12,265 bases of DNA from Bacteroidaceae bacterium (GCA_017628775.1 JAGBYN010000044.1:1-12265); one strand, 5' to 3'. Shown: positions 1-8,320, numbered from the stretch's first letter. Program-made: numbers and translations. Notes: generated from the letters alone by a model not told the origin.

Positions 1-1
1 A

Positions 2-268
2 CTCATCAAGCATCAAGCCTTCCATGGTGATTATGCGCTTGAACTTAATATGGAGCAGAATAACGTGACCCGCACATCGTCGCACACCGCAACGCGCTAC
101 ATTGACAGCAAGGCTAAGAAGACCAAGGATGTGTCGTACAACAAATATGACTTTACCATCAAGACCGACGTAGAACCCTGGTCGGAATACCTTGAAAAGC
201 AAGCGGCGAAGAAAGCCAAACGCGATGCCAAGGGCAAGAAAAAGCAGAGCGTTAACGACTTGATGTAA
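2..268 (+). CDS. 3' end of an unidentified gene
   Basis: The reading frame is open from the left edge of the window to a TAA at 266-268, so the gene starts upstream; the ATG at 50 is internal to the open frame and is probably not the start. The visible 88 residues are hydrophilic. They contain a section with WSEYLEK and end in a Lys-rich tail (KKAKRDAKGKKK) before SVNDLM. There is no membrane segment and no motif I recognise, so I assign no function. The stop lies 57 bp before the next start, so it could share a transcript with the lipoprotein genes downstream. Confidence is high that it is coding, because the frame is open throughout and the following gene begins cleanly after it. Confidence 0.7.
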   Translation, partial: LIKHQAFHGDYALELNMEQNNVTRTSSHTATRYIDSKAKKTKDVSYNKYDFTIKTDVEPWSEYLEKQAAKKAKRDAKGKKKQSVNDLM

Positions 269-325
269 TGGTGTCGCATTGTGGCGGCATTGACTTTGAC
301 TTGATTTTTATACAACAAACAAACA

Positions 326-1840
326 ATGTTCAGACATAAATTTTACCTTGCACTATTGGTGTGCACATCTGTATTCGCATTCGCTGCATGTAGCGATGAC
401 GATGAAGCTCCCGTAGCTTCAACATCCGACGATACACCCCCTGCTGACGAGCAGGTGAATTTGGAATACACCGAAAATCCGCGCGCTTTCGCGCTTAAGT
501 TCTACGATTACATCGGTGGTGAACCCAATGTGAAGCGCCTAGACGCCGACACCATCCGCATTGAAATCAATGAAGGGTTGCTCACCTACCTCCAGATTTC
601 AGAACTTAAGGTGGGCGATGCCTTGAACATCTGGGAGAATATCGACCGTCCTCCCTATATCCGTGTGGTAGATGCCGTTGAACGCTCAGCTTCTGGCTAT
701 ATCGTTACGACGCACGAAGGTAGCATTGGCGACCTTTTCCACACCCTTGAGGGTTGTCTCAGCACGGAGTTGTTCAGTGATATCTCCGAACGCCCTGTAC
801 GTCTCGCTTCGCGCACAGGTCGCACTGGTGATGACTATCAGTTCGTTGACGACGAAGAGGACTTTGAGCAGTTTGTTGACGAAGATGGCAAGGTTCACCC
901 CTTCATCATCTATTCACAGAATGAAGATAATCCTCAGGAGTTTGATTATGACCTCGCAGAGTTTAAATACGATGCCATGGTTGACTCCATGCTTCTAACG
1001 CGCTTGGCGTCGTGGGAAAAGACCTGGCACATCATCAACAAGAAAATAGAACGCATCAACATCTATCCTCAGCTTGATGAAAACAGCGCGCCCTGTGGCA
1101 TCTTCGTTGCTGATGCGAGTTTTGAGATCAAGGCCGACCTTGAATTTTTCTTTGAATTAAATGTCTTTGAGAGCAATCGTTTCTGGGCCAAGCTGAGCGG
1201 CGGTTTCAACATTGACGCCCCCATTCACCTGCGCTTGAAGGGCAGTCAGTTGAAGAAGGAAACGGAAGTCCCAGTGTTTGAGTTCACACCCGTATTTACG
1301 GCCTTCGCTGTAGGTCCTTTCGTGGTGCCTGTTGTTTTCCGTAACGGCTTTATCTTCAAGTATTCATGCTCCATCAATGCCAATATCTCAATGATGCTTC
1401 CCTTCTACTACAACGCCACTTTCGAAACGGGTCCGAAGTATGAAAATGGACGTTGGTCAAGCTTCAAAGGTTATGATTGGCACGCAGGCATCAACTATGA
1501 TAAATTCTCCGTACTTCCCGCTGCCAACCTCTCGCTCGCAGCAGGTGCAGGCTTCTATTTCCACACAGGTGCCTACCTCGGTGGAGCCTTTGGCCCATAC
1601 TTTGAACTCGGTCCTCAGGCATCGGTATCAGCCAATGCCGGTCTTTCGGGCAACGAAGTGATTTTCAACACCAACGGCAACGTTTCGGTAGGTGGAGAAG
1701 TGGGTGCTGCTATCAAGATTTGGAAGTTTGACCTCGGCAAGGCGAAGATTCCTTACAAGATCGCTTCAAAGGATTTGTGGGATATGAATCTCCGCTTTGA
1801 TCAAAAGGATATCATCAATGCGATGAAGCCCAAGCAGTAA
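326..1840 (+). CDS. Surface-type lipoprotein A, unknown function, paralogue of 5670-7223
   Basis: This 504-residue protein begins with a lipoprotein signal (hydrophobic residues 6-20, lipobox FAAC, lipidated Cys22). SDDDE after the Cys resembles the acidic export signal reported for surface lipoproteins in Bacteroides, so it is probably anchored in the outer membrane facing outward (inference). Residues about 50-150 form an N-terminal domain (ADTIRIEIN, LNIWENI, PYIRVVDA). An Arg-rich stretch (ASRTGRTG, residues 161-168) and a very acidic linker follow. Residues about 265-500 form a beta-rich, Gly/Ala/aromatic domain containing GAYLGGAFGPYFELGP. Both domains align by eye with the lipoprotein at 5670-7223, where the matching segment is GIYLGGSIGPEFSFGP. 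I do not recognise a named family. The start is the first ATG giving a complete signal peptide. A C11 peptidase gene follows after 89 bp. Candidate roles are a substrate, inhibitor or adhesin partner of the neighbouring peptidase, none of which is shown by sequence. Confidence 0.9.
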   Translation: MFRHKFYLALLVCTSVFAFAACSDDDEAPVASTSDDTPPADEQVNLEYTENPRAFALKFYDYIGGEPNVKRLDADTIRIEINEGLLTYLQISELKVGDALNIWENIDRPPYIRVVDAVERSASGYIVTTHEGSIGDLFHTLEGCLSTELFSDISERPVRLASRTGRTGDDYQFVDDEEDFEQFVDEDGKVHPFIIYSQNEDNPQEFDYDLAEFKYDAMVDSMLLTRLASWEKTWHIINKKIERINIYPQLDENSAPCGIFVADASFEIKADLEFFFELNVFESNRFWAKLSGGFNIDAPIHLRLKGSQLKKETEVPVFEFTPVFTAFAVGPFVVPVVFRNGFIFKYSCSINANISMMLPFYYNATFETGPKYENGRWSSFKGYDWHAGINYDKFSVLPAANLSLAAGAGFYFHTGAYLGGAFGPYFELGPQASVSANAGLSGNEVIFNTNGNVSVGGEVGAAIKIWKFDLGKAKIPYKIASKDLWDMNLRFDQKDIINAMKPKQ

Positions 1841-1929
1841 ATATGTATCAATAAGATTTGACGCGTAAAAATTAACTCTCTGAAAATATTGCAAATAAGA
1901 ATTTTTCTAAAAACTAAAAATTAAAAACT

Positions 1930-3435
1930 ATGAGAAAGAATGTATTTAATCTTGCTCTCCTGTTCTTCGTGGCCCTCTTTGCGTCATGTGTCGATAAGGA
2001 CTACTATACAATTGAGGCGCCCGAGGTTCCTGAGGAACCCAAGGACAAAAGTACGTACACCATTATGATGTATGGTTGTGGTGGTGGAAACTTGGATTTA
2101 CCCATGGTGACAAATATTCGTGAAGCGCTGCTTGCTGGTGCTTCCGATCGTGTGAAGTTTACCGGACAGATTAAGTTCTCAAGTAAACTTCAGGAATACG
2201 AAGAGACCGCTGGCACACAACGCTTTATTGTTGGCGCAACTCCTGAAAATTGGTATACGCCTGTTGAAGTTCTTGATACGGACCTCAAACTTTACGATCC
2301 TCAGAACTTGACAGACTTCATCAATTGGAGTAAGGAACAATGCCCCGCAGATGAATATATCCTGTTGCTTTGGAATCATGGTGGCGCATGGGTGCCAAGT
2401 CATGATGCCCCAACCAACCGTGCTGTCGTCTACGATGATGTCTTGAATAAAGAGGGTTTGACACTTGATGACTTGGTAAAGGGCATCAAGGACTCAGGCA
2501 CGAAGATGAAGATGATCTATTACGATGCTTGCCTGATGGGTATGGTTGAGGTTTTATCTGGTCTTACGGAGTGTGCCGATTATGCTTTAGCAGCAAGTCA
2601 TATTACTCCAGGTATTGGTGGCGATTATAACTCGCTCATGTACCATTTGAACAACTCTACAAACTTCGAGCAAGCCATTAAGGATTATTGTTATGAGACC
2701 GTATCACATTGGGGTGTGTTAAGTTACCCCTTAGATCTTACATTTGTCAATCTTAGCAAGATGGATAATCTGTTGGGAGAAATCAACGTATTTTCAAGCT
2801 ATTTGGAAGAGATGGTTCAGATTGCCGCAAAGTACAATGAAGATCCTGAAAGCATGACAACTGATGAAGCAGGCATCTACTCTACGTTACTTACTGCTTT
2901 GAATAATTGCTACCAGTATGACTCAGGTTTCCCCTTCTACGATATTCGTCATTTCTCTGAAATTCTCGTGAATGGTGGCTTCTCCAGTTACACTCCTCAA
3001 TTGGTAGACATCTCAAGTCGCCTCAATCGTGCGTTAAATGAAGCGGTTCTTTGCAAACAAGTCAATAAAACAGCTCTCAAAGACTTGAACCTTTCGTTAG
3101 GTGTAACTATTGTTAATACCCTCGTTTGGGATCAATTGGGATATGAAGCTGCATACCCAGGTTTGAAGTTCCAGCAAGCAACAGGTTGGGGCGACTGGAT
3201 CTCTATCAATCCTTACTATCCTACAGGTAATCCAAACCCCGACAGCTTCATTAGTGATGAAGATGAGTCAGAAGGTGGAGATGAAGAAGGTGGAGATGAA
3301 TCTGATGAAGAAGATGGCGATGATTTTGATGACGAAGAAGGCGATGAGTCTGATGATGAAGGTGAAGATGAGCATGAAGAAGGGTTAACTCAAGAAGTCA
3401 TAGATCTCATTCTCCAAATCATCCGCAATCGATAG
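1930..3435 (+). CDS. C11 clostripain-family cysteine peptidase lipoprotein
   Basis: This 501-residue protein is a predicted clan CD cysteine endopeptidase, of the family of clostripain and the Bacteroides fragilis fragipain, which usually cut after Arg. The signal peptide ends in the lipobox FASC with lipidated Cys20. The family N-terminal strand appears as YTIMMYGCGGGNLD (43-56). The catalytic His is H150 in LLLWNHGGAW and the catalytic Cys is C201 in YYDACLMGM, both in the expected context. After the catalytic domain, residues 443-484 are almost entirely Asp, Glu, Gly and Ser with no Lys or Arg, followed by a short amphipathic helix-like end (EVIDLILQIIRNR). Such a tail is not part of the core family fold; it might bind Ca2+ or keep the enzyme soluble (inference). 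The gene sits between lipoprotein A and an M13 peptidase. A 311-bp repeat-filled gap follows, so cotranscription with the M13 gene is uncertain. Confidence 0.95.
   Translation: MRKNVFNLALLFFVALFASCVDKDYYTIEAPEVPEEPKDKSTYTIMMYGCGGGNLDLPMVTNIREALLAGASDRVKFTGQIKFSSKLQEYEETAGTQRFIVGATPENWYTPVEVLDTDLKLYDPQNLTDFINWSKEQCPADEYILLLWNHGGAWVPSHDAPTNRAVVYDDVLNKEGLTLDDLVKGIKDSGTKMKMIYYDACLMGMVEVLSGLTECADYALAASHITPGIGGDYNSLMYHLNNSTNFEQAIKDYCYETVSHWGVLSYPLDLTFVNLSKMDNLLGEINVFSSYLEEMVQIAAKYNEDPESMTTDEAGIYSTLLTALNNCYQYDSGFPFYDIRHFSEILVNGGFSSYTPQLVDISSRLNRALNEAVLCKQVNKTALKDLNLSLGVTIVNTLVWDQLGYEAAYPGLKFQQATGWGDWISINPYYPTGNPNPDSFISDEDESEGGDEEGGDESDEEDGDDFDDEEGDESDDEGEDEHEEGLTQEVIDLILQIIRNR
3271..3300 (+). repeat. 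Perfect 15-bp tandem duplication in the acidic tail of the C11 gene
   Basis: The unit GAAGGTGGAGATGAA occurs twice in tandem (3271-3285 and 3286-3300), in frame, and encodes EGGDE twice. The surrounding GAT/GAA-rich sequence to about 3380 is a degenerate continuation. This suggests the acidic tail grew by replication slippage and may vary in length between strains. Confidence 0.85.
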
Positions 3436-3486
3436 TCTGAGATATGAGTTCTGTTGGCCGTGCGGACTTGATATAGAGGAAAGAGC

Positions 3487-3645
3487 AAATCTGCGAGTAA
3501 GCGAGCGCAATGAAGTTCACTTCAATTGCCGAGCATGAGCAGATTCAAGACGACGAAGTCAGATTAAATCTGCGAGTAAGCGAGCGCAATGAAGTCACAC
3601 TTCAATTGCCGAGCGTGAGCAGATTCAAGACGACGAAGTCGGATT
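3487..3645. repeat. Two tandem ~79-bp hairpin-forming intergenic repeats
   Basis: Unit 1 (3487-3565, 79 bp) and unit 2 (3566-3645, 80 bp) are nearly identical, starting AAATCTGCGAGTAAGCGAGC and ending in GACGACGAAGTC(A/G)GATT. Each holds an internal hairpin: GCAATGAAGT pairs with ACTTCAATTGC with one bulged base (3507-3529 and 3586-3609). The two copies differ mainly in the loop (TC against CAC), so the stem is preserved. Each hairpin is framed by outer ATCTGC and GCAGAT. No coding sense is evident. It looks like a REP-like dispersed intergenic element and fills most of the gap between the C11 and M13 genes; whether it ends or stabilises the transcript is unknown. Confidence 0.85.
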
Positions 3646-3652
3646 AAAGAGA

Positions 3653-3694
3653 AAGTCAACAAGACAGCTCGCTGACTCGTTGTCTTGTTGACTT
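3653..3694. repeat. 14-bp perfect inverted repeat before the M13 gene
   Basis: AAGTCAACAAGACA (3653-3666) and TGTCTTGTTGACTT (3681-3694) are exact reverse complements around a 14-base loop. The stem could form in RNA or DNA. A short A-run follows on the plus strand rather than a T-run, so it is not a textbook terminator for the upstream C11 gene. The right arm runs into the 20-bp tandem repeat at 3691-3730. Confidence 0.75.
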
Positions 3695-3730
3695 GTAGAC
3701 TTCAAAAAAAACTTGTAGACTTCAGAAAAT
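3691..3730. repeat. 20-bp tandem repeat upstream of the M13 gene
   Basis: Two 20-bp units lie head to tail: 3691-3710 and 3711-3730, sharing ACTTGTAGACTTCA followed by an A-rich end. A related 20-mer (ACTCGTAGACTTAAAAAAGA) lies at 10581-10600, at the end of the small gene near the other repeat cluster. It appears to be a dispersed short intergenic repeat. Its 3' end is 16 bp from the M13 start codon, so it lies in that gene's leader. Confidence 0.7.
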
Positions 3731-3746
3731 AGTAATATTAAATGAT

Positions 3747-5597
3747 ATGAAATTAACCAAGTGTTTTTTTGCATTACTGATGCTTGTGTCGGTATTGGCA
3801 ATGCCCTCATGTAGTGACGACGATAAAGATTGGGGCGGTGACCATCCATCGGTAGGTGATGAGGCCGATGCCAAGGCTGGCGATGACTTCTATATGTTTG
3901 TCAATGAAGGATGGCATAATACCATTGGTGAGGTTGATGTTGTTGAGGGTTTCGTTTATGATGCCATGGATGCTGCGGATGCAAACACCAACGCTGTGCT
4001 TGATGAGATGGATGAGGTGCGCATTATTCGCAATTCCTGTAAGCAACTTATGGATGAGGGGTTGGCTACCAATCTTGCGTACACCGATTCTATTGTTCAG
4101 ACTTACAGCGCGCGCATTGAGCTTGCAGAAACCAAGGAAGAGCTGGGCCGTATTCTGGGCGAATGTATTGCAAAGGGGTATGCCGACTGTATGCTGAAAC
4201 TGTTTGCTGCCGCTCCGAACAACGATAGTCAGGTTTGCTATACGCTTTCGCCTGAACCAATCAAGGTTGCAACGCAACAGCAGGAACCAACCGAAACCAA
4301 ACACCTCAGGCATTTCAATTTCGGCACTTACGAGAAGTACAGCAGCAAGATGAGCAGAAGTGGTGAAAAAGATTTCATGACCAGTGTGACTGAAGGCCTT
4401 GGTCTTGATTTGGACCTCTTCTATGTGGAAAAAAACCTGAAGGGAACCTACGACAATTACAACGTAGCTTCACTTGAGGAATTGAAGGAAACGATACTCA
4501 ACAGTATTCAGGCAGAACTTTATGTGTATTGCGGCGATGCAAATACGCAGATGATCACCAATAATGCCTTTAGCACAACCTACGACTATTTGCAGAAGTA
4601 CCTGTCCAAATTGTTGGTTTATCCCTTGTCATATTACTATTGCGAAAAGTATGTTGACGATGCCGTAAAGGTTGAGTACACAGAGCATGCAGAGACATTG
4701 CGTGAGGTGTTCAGAAAGCGCATTGAAAACAATGAATGGCTTTCAGAACCCACCAGGCAGCAGGCGCTTAACAAGTTGACCAGCATGAGATTCTTCATTG
4801 GTGAACCCGACACGTGGTACACCGAAACATTCCCCCAATTGAAGGGTGAATTGTTCGTTGAAGATGTTCTTACAGTCAAGCAGAGCCGCAACCGTACCAT
4901 CATTACCCTGTTGGGCAAGAATAAGCACGAGGAGGCGATGGCTGTATGTGCGTTGGCTTTTGATGGCATGGCGCCCTTTATTTACAATGCAGGCCACTAT
5001 GTTGAAGCCAATGCCATGCTCATCCTTCCCGCCTTTATGATGGCGCCCGAGTACACCTCGGACATGCCTATCGCACAGAAGTATGCCTCGCTCGTTGTCA
5101 TCGGTCACGAAATGACCCATGCCTTCGATATGTTAGGCTGCGAGTACGATGCCAACGGAAACCTGAACAATTGGTGGGAACCTGCTGACAAGGAGAAATT
5201 CCTGGCCCTCAATCAGATTTTAGCCAATCAAATCAGCAACTTTGAAATCGTGCCAGGTCTTTTGACGGATGGCAACAGAACCAAGATTGAGGACGTTGCC
5301 GACCTGGGAGGTATGAACATCGCCTACGATGCCTTGAACGATTATTTGAAAGAGCAGGGCATTTCAGGCAACGAACTGCTTGAAGTGCAGAGAGACTTCT
5401 TCAAGTACTATGCTTACCGTTACCGCGTAGCCTATGGTGAACCCATGATTCCCTACGTGTTGGACGATGTACACTCTGCCGGACACATCCGCGTTAACGG
5501 TATCGTGCAGCACATGAACTGCTGGTATGACCTGTTTCAGGTGACCGCTGACAGGAAACTTTACTTACCGGAGGAAAACCGCGTGACCATCTGGTAA
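3747..5597 (+). CDS. M13 (neprilysin/PepO-type) zinc metallopeptidase lipoprotein
   Basis: This 616-residue protein is a predicted gluzincin oligopeptidase that would cut short peptides on the amino side of hydrophobic residues, as known for the family. The signal peptide ends in MPSC with lipidated Cys22 followed by SDDD, consistent with surface export. The M13 N-terminal signature is DDFYMFVNEGWHN. The zinc site is complete: HEMTH with H454 and H458, general base E455, and third ligand E515 in EDVADLGG (D519 conserved). The stabilising residues H576 and R582 lie in DDVHSAGHIRVNG. The upstream substrate-binding motif keeps N414-A415, but the usual aromatic pair after it is changed (NAGHY). 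The C-terminus VTIW keeps the terminal Trp of the family. At 616 residues it is slightly short for M13 (about 650-700). The start gives an intact signal peptide. It probably finishes degradation of peptides released by the flanking cysteine peptidases (inference). Confidence 0.96.
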   Translation: MKLTKCFFALLMLVSVLAMPSCSDDDKDWGGDHPSVGDEADAKAGDDFYMFVNEGWHNTIGEVDVVEGFVYDAMDAADANTNAVLDEMDEVRIIRNSCKQLMDEGLATNLAYTDSIVQTYSARIELAETKEELGRILGECIAKGYADCMLKLFAAAPNNDSQVCYTLSPEPIKVATQQQEPTETKHLRHFNFGTYEKYSSKMSRSGEKDFMTSVTEGLGLDLDLFYVEKNLKGTYDNYNVASLEELKETILNSIQAELYVYCGDANTQMITNNAFSTTYDYLQKYLSKLLVYPLSYYYCEKYVDDAVKVEYTEHAETLREVFRKRIENNEWLSEPTRQQALNKLTSMRFFIGEPDTWYTETFPQLKGELFVEDVLTVKQSRNRTIITLLGKNKHEEAMAVCALAFDGMAPFIYNAGHYVEANAMLILPAFMMAPEYTSDMPIAQKYASLVVIGHEMTHAFDMLGCEYDANGNLNNWWEPADKEKFLALNQILANQISNFEIVPGLLTDGNRTKIEDVADLGGMNIAYDALNDYLKEQGISGNELLEVQRDFFKYYAYRYRVAYGEPMIPYVLDDVHSAGHIRVNGIVQHMNCWYDLFQVTADRKLYLPEENRVTIW

Positions 5598-5669
5598 ACC
5601 AACATGGTGGAGGGGTTTCCCGGTACAACGAATTTTTATAAAAGTTAAATACAAAACCATTAAAGAACT

Positions 5670-7223
5670 ATGAAATTTAAATTCATCAATTTCTTCATGA
5701 TGGCCATGGCTGTAGTGCTCATGTCAGCTTGTGAAGATGACGACAACAACACAGTTGTTCCTGAACCAAAGCCAGAAGAGTTAGTTCCTTTTGCCATGAC
5801 TTACGTGGACTTCATCACGCCTGAGGACATCCAGATTCTTTCTGCGGATACGACCCGCATTTCGGTAAGCTCTGCATTTGCCAGCAAGATGGGCATTAAG
5901 CATTTCAAGAACAGAGCGGTTACCATCTGGCGCTCTATCGGAACCGTTCCATTCATCCGTATCATTACTGATGCACAGGAAAGCAATGGCGAAATCATCC
6001 TGACCACAAAAAGAGGTGAGTTCAGCGATATGTTTGAAAACGTGGAAATGTCACTTGTTTCGGACATCTACGTTGACCACGATCATGTGGCGAGCAGAAC
6101 AATCAGAGCAGGATCGGGTGAAACCTATACCGATGTTTCAGGCAAATATCAGGATGAAGAAGGTGTTTATCACCCTGCGGTAGTCATCATGAAGGAAGGT
6201 ACACCCCTTGCAAAAGAGATGCAACGCAGAACAGGATCGACCAAGAATTACTATACCGCTGAGGAACTCGTTGAGCAGAATGCTACTTTTGATATCTTGA
6301 ACATCCAGTCGGATTTCAAGTTTGACCATCAATATCCCAAAGAGGATGATGAAGTGGACAACACGGGTTCATCAATCCACCTCAAAGGAAAAGTGGGTGT
6401 TTCAGCCAAACTTTCGGCTTATGCCAATGTCAATGTAGGTTGGTTCAAACTCAAGAAGTTTGAAGCAGGTGTGAAGGGTGAGGCCGGAGTATCTGCCAAA
6501 TTAAGTGTGGCTTTACAAAAGGAAATTGAGAAAAAATGGGAAACTGAAATCATGCCTGTTGGCGGACACGTGATGGTGTTCTGGGTTGGTTTTGTTCCAG
6601 TTCCTCTTGTTTACGAAAGCTCAATCAACCACAAGACCAAAGCTTCTGCCAACGCAACGGTAGAACTTCTTGCTTCTGCCAAATACAAACTTTCTTTTGA
6701 ACAAGGCTGCTTGTACGAACATGACAAGGGTTGGAAGAATGTATCCAAGGAAACCAAGTCGTCAAAGTCCTTTAATTTTGACGGTATAAGGGGTTCTGCA
6801 AAATTGGAAGCCATGACCGGTATCTTCTATGAAATGGGAATCTATCTTGGTGGTAGTATAGGTCCAGAATTTTCTTTTGGTCCTTCCATCAGTGCTGAAG
6901 CCGAAGTAGCAGCCTCAGCAGACCCCAATGAAGGTATCAAAGTAGAAGCTGGAGTTGGTGCATATGCCGGACTTTCAGGAGAAATTGGTGCCAAGATTAA
7001 GTTGTTGGGTTATAACTTGGCGAAGTGGGAAACAAGCTTTGACGTATTCAAGCTCACCTTGTTTGAAGGAAATCTTACATGGTACTTTACTGAAGAAAAA
7101 TGGAATGAATTGGAAGCAGAATGGAATCATGTCATGAACCAAGGTTCTGAAGAATGGGACTGGAAGGAATCAAGAACAGTCATTCCCTATGCTCACCCTG
7201 AGGAACGCAGTATGAATTTCTAA
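5670..7223 (+). CDS. Surface-type lipoprotein B, unknown function, paralogue of 326-1840
   Basis: This 517-residue protein begins with a lipoprotein signal (lipobox MSAC, lipidated Cys21, then EDDD). It shares the architecture of lipoprotein A. The N-terminal domain (residues about 40-135) contains SADTTRIS, VTIWRSI and PFIRIITDAQ. ASRTIRAG (141-148) is followed by an acidic linker. A larger beta-rich domain spans about 235-490, rich in alternating Ala, Ser, Lys and Val (VGVSAKLSAYANVNVG), and contains the segment GIYLGGSIGPEFSFGP. The alternation suggests long amphipathic beta strands. It ends with a charged tail. The stop is only 9 bp before the next start, so it very likely heads the operon with the BMP-like and C13 genes. 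I do not recognise a named family. The paralogy with A is visible over both domains, though identity is low enough that the duplication must be old. Confidence 0.9.
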   Translation: MKFKFINFFMMAMAVVLMSACEDDDNNTVVPEPKPEELVPFAMTYVDFITPEDIQILSADTTRISVSSAFASKMGIKHFKNRAVTIWRSIGTVPFIRIITDAQESNGEIILTTKRGEFSDMFENVEMSLVSDIYVDHDHVASRTIRAGSGETYTDVSGKYQDEEGVYHPAVVIMKEGTPLAKEMQRRTGSTKNYYTAEELVEQNATFDILNIQSDFKFDHQYPKEDDEVDNTGSSIHLKGKVGVSAKLSAYANVNVGWFKLKKFEAGVKGEAGVSAKLSVALQKEIEKKWETEIMPVGGHVMVFWVGFVPVPLVYESSINHKTKASANATVELLASAKYKLSFEQGCLYEHDKGWKNVSKETKSSKSFNFDGIRGSAKLEAMTGIFYEMGIYLGGSIGPEFSFGPSISAEAEVAASADPNEGIKVEAGVGAYAGLSGEIGAKIKLLGYNLAKWETSFDVFKLTLFEGNLTWYFTEEKWNELEAEWNHVMNQGSEEWDWKESRTVIPYAHPEERSMNF

Positions 7224-7232
7224 TCAGAAACC

Positions 7233-8261
7233 ATGCGTCAACTCTTTTATACAACAGTAAACATCTTATTGACTGTAATATTCTTCTCGGCGTGCTCGGA
7301 TCATGAAGATTCGTGTACGCCGGAAAGAGTTTCTGTACATGTACTCTTTACGCCGGACGGTTTCTGCGAAGTGGGGTATAACGACATCACTCTGAAAGCC
7401 ATAGAAACCTACGCTCAGCAATATGGGTATGAGTACTCATTCTGCGTGCCCGAAACAATGGAGGATGGTATGGATTATTACCAAAACTGGTATGAATCCA
7501 AGCTCAATGATGGCACCCGTTCCCTGTTCATATTCGCATCCAACTTGTATAATGAGCCATTGGCCAATGTTCCCCACCCGACCGATTCTCGTAAGGACAT
7601 CCTTATTTTTGAAGTAGAGGAAGAATTGCCGTATGCTTATACGTTCGACATAACCTATTATGGAGCCTCATATATGATTGGCAGCTTTTACTTGTACCTT
7701 TATGACACACCTATAAATTTTCTAATCATTGCCGCAAATCCTTATTTAGTTGGTTTGCAAGATGTTATCGATGGGTTTACGGATGCGACTGTTGACTGTA
7801 CGCATGGCAATGTTCATATCAATTATCTCGATGAGTCTCCTGATGGAGGATTGGACGATGATGATGGTGCGTATGCAGTATGTCGAGTTGCCGAATATTT
7901 GATTCCCGACGAAATGCACATATTCATACCTTATGCAGGTGCAAGTAATTTAGGAGTTTATCGTTTTTCACAAATCAATCACAGCATCACCGTCGGTGTG
8001 GATTGTGTAGACCCCGAATCATTCTTTTTGACCTATTTATGCATGAATAAGAAAATGGATTTGGCGTTGAACGATTTTCTTCAGTCGTGGATCAAGGGCG
8101 AAGAAATTCCACAACACAGATTATATACCTTAGAATCCGGACGAGTGGTTGTTGAATGGCAATCTTACCTAACCGAAGAACACAACATATTTGACACTTT
8201 GCTTAAACAAGCCATCATTAAAGAAAAAGAATATTTAGAAAATAGTACGGACTACAACTAA
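7233..8261 (+). CDS. BMP/PnrA-like ligand-binding lipoprotein
   Basis: This 342-residue protein has a lipoprotein signal (lipobox FSAC, lipidated Cys21, then SDHED). The mature part resembles the BMP family (basic membrane protein, PnrA/TmpC/Med), which has a type-1 periplasmic-binding fold and usually binds nucleosides for an ABC transporter. Visible signs are the first strand and loop VHVLFTPDGFCEVGYND (about residues 35-51), the middle segment YGASYMIGSF, strand LIIAANP, and the C-terminal section IFIPYAGASNLGVYRF followed by ITVGVDCVDPESF and LNDFLQSWIKG. Length fits the family. No permease or ATPase is present in the window, so a sensing or scavenging role is as likely as transport. It lies 9 bp after lipoprotein B and 59 bp before the binding-domain/C13 fusion, which has the same general type of ligand-binding fold. 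The ligand cannot be read from the sequence. Confidence 0.75.
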   Translation: MRQLFYTTVNILLTVIFFSACSDHEDSCTPERVSVHVLFTPDGFCEVGYNDITLKAIETYAQQYGYEYSFCVPETMEDGMDYYQNWYESKLNDGTRSLFIFASNLYNEPLANVPHPTDSRKDILIFEVEEELPYAYTFDITYYGASYMIGSFYLYLYDTPINFLIIAANPYLVGLQDVIDGFTDATVDCTHGNVHINYLDESPDGGLDDDDGAYAVCRVAEYLIPDEMHIFIPYAGASNLGVYRFSQINHSITVGVDCVDPESFFLTYLCMNKKMDLALNDFLQSWIKGEEIPQHRLYTLESGRVVVEWQSYLTEEHNIFDTLLKQAIIKEKEYLENSTDYN

Positions 8262-8320
8262 CAAGGTGCTGACAACAATTAACCGCATAATCTCAAAACC
8301 TTAAACAAACTACACGGTAA

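Noticed and set aside
1851..1862. Possible Bacteroidetes -7 promoter element (AAGATTTG) before the C11 gene
   Set aside because: It misses the consensus first T of TAnnTTTG and has no -33 TTG at the right distance.
3653..3694. Rho-independent terminator for the C11 gene
   Set aside because: The stem is real but is followed by A-rich, not T-rich, sequence on the plus strand and lies more than 200 bp after the stop.
3487..3730. CRISPR-like repeat array
   Set aside because: Only two tandem units without spacers, and internal hairpins of REP type; no cas genes.
3807..4313. 168-codon minus-strand frame inside the M13 gene
   Set aside because: A shadow of the M13 coding sequence, which has complete catalytic motifs in the other strand.
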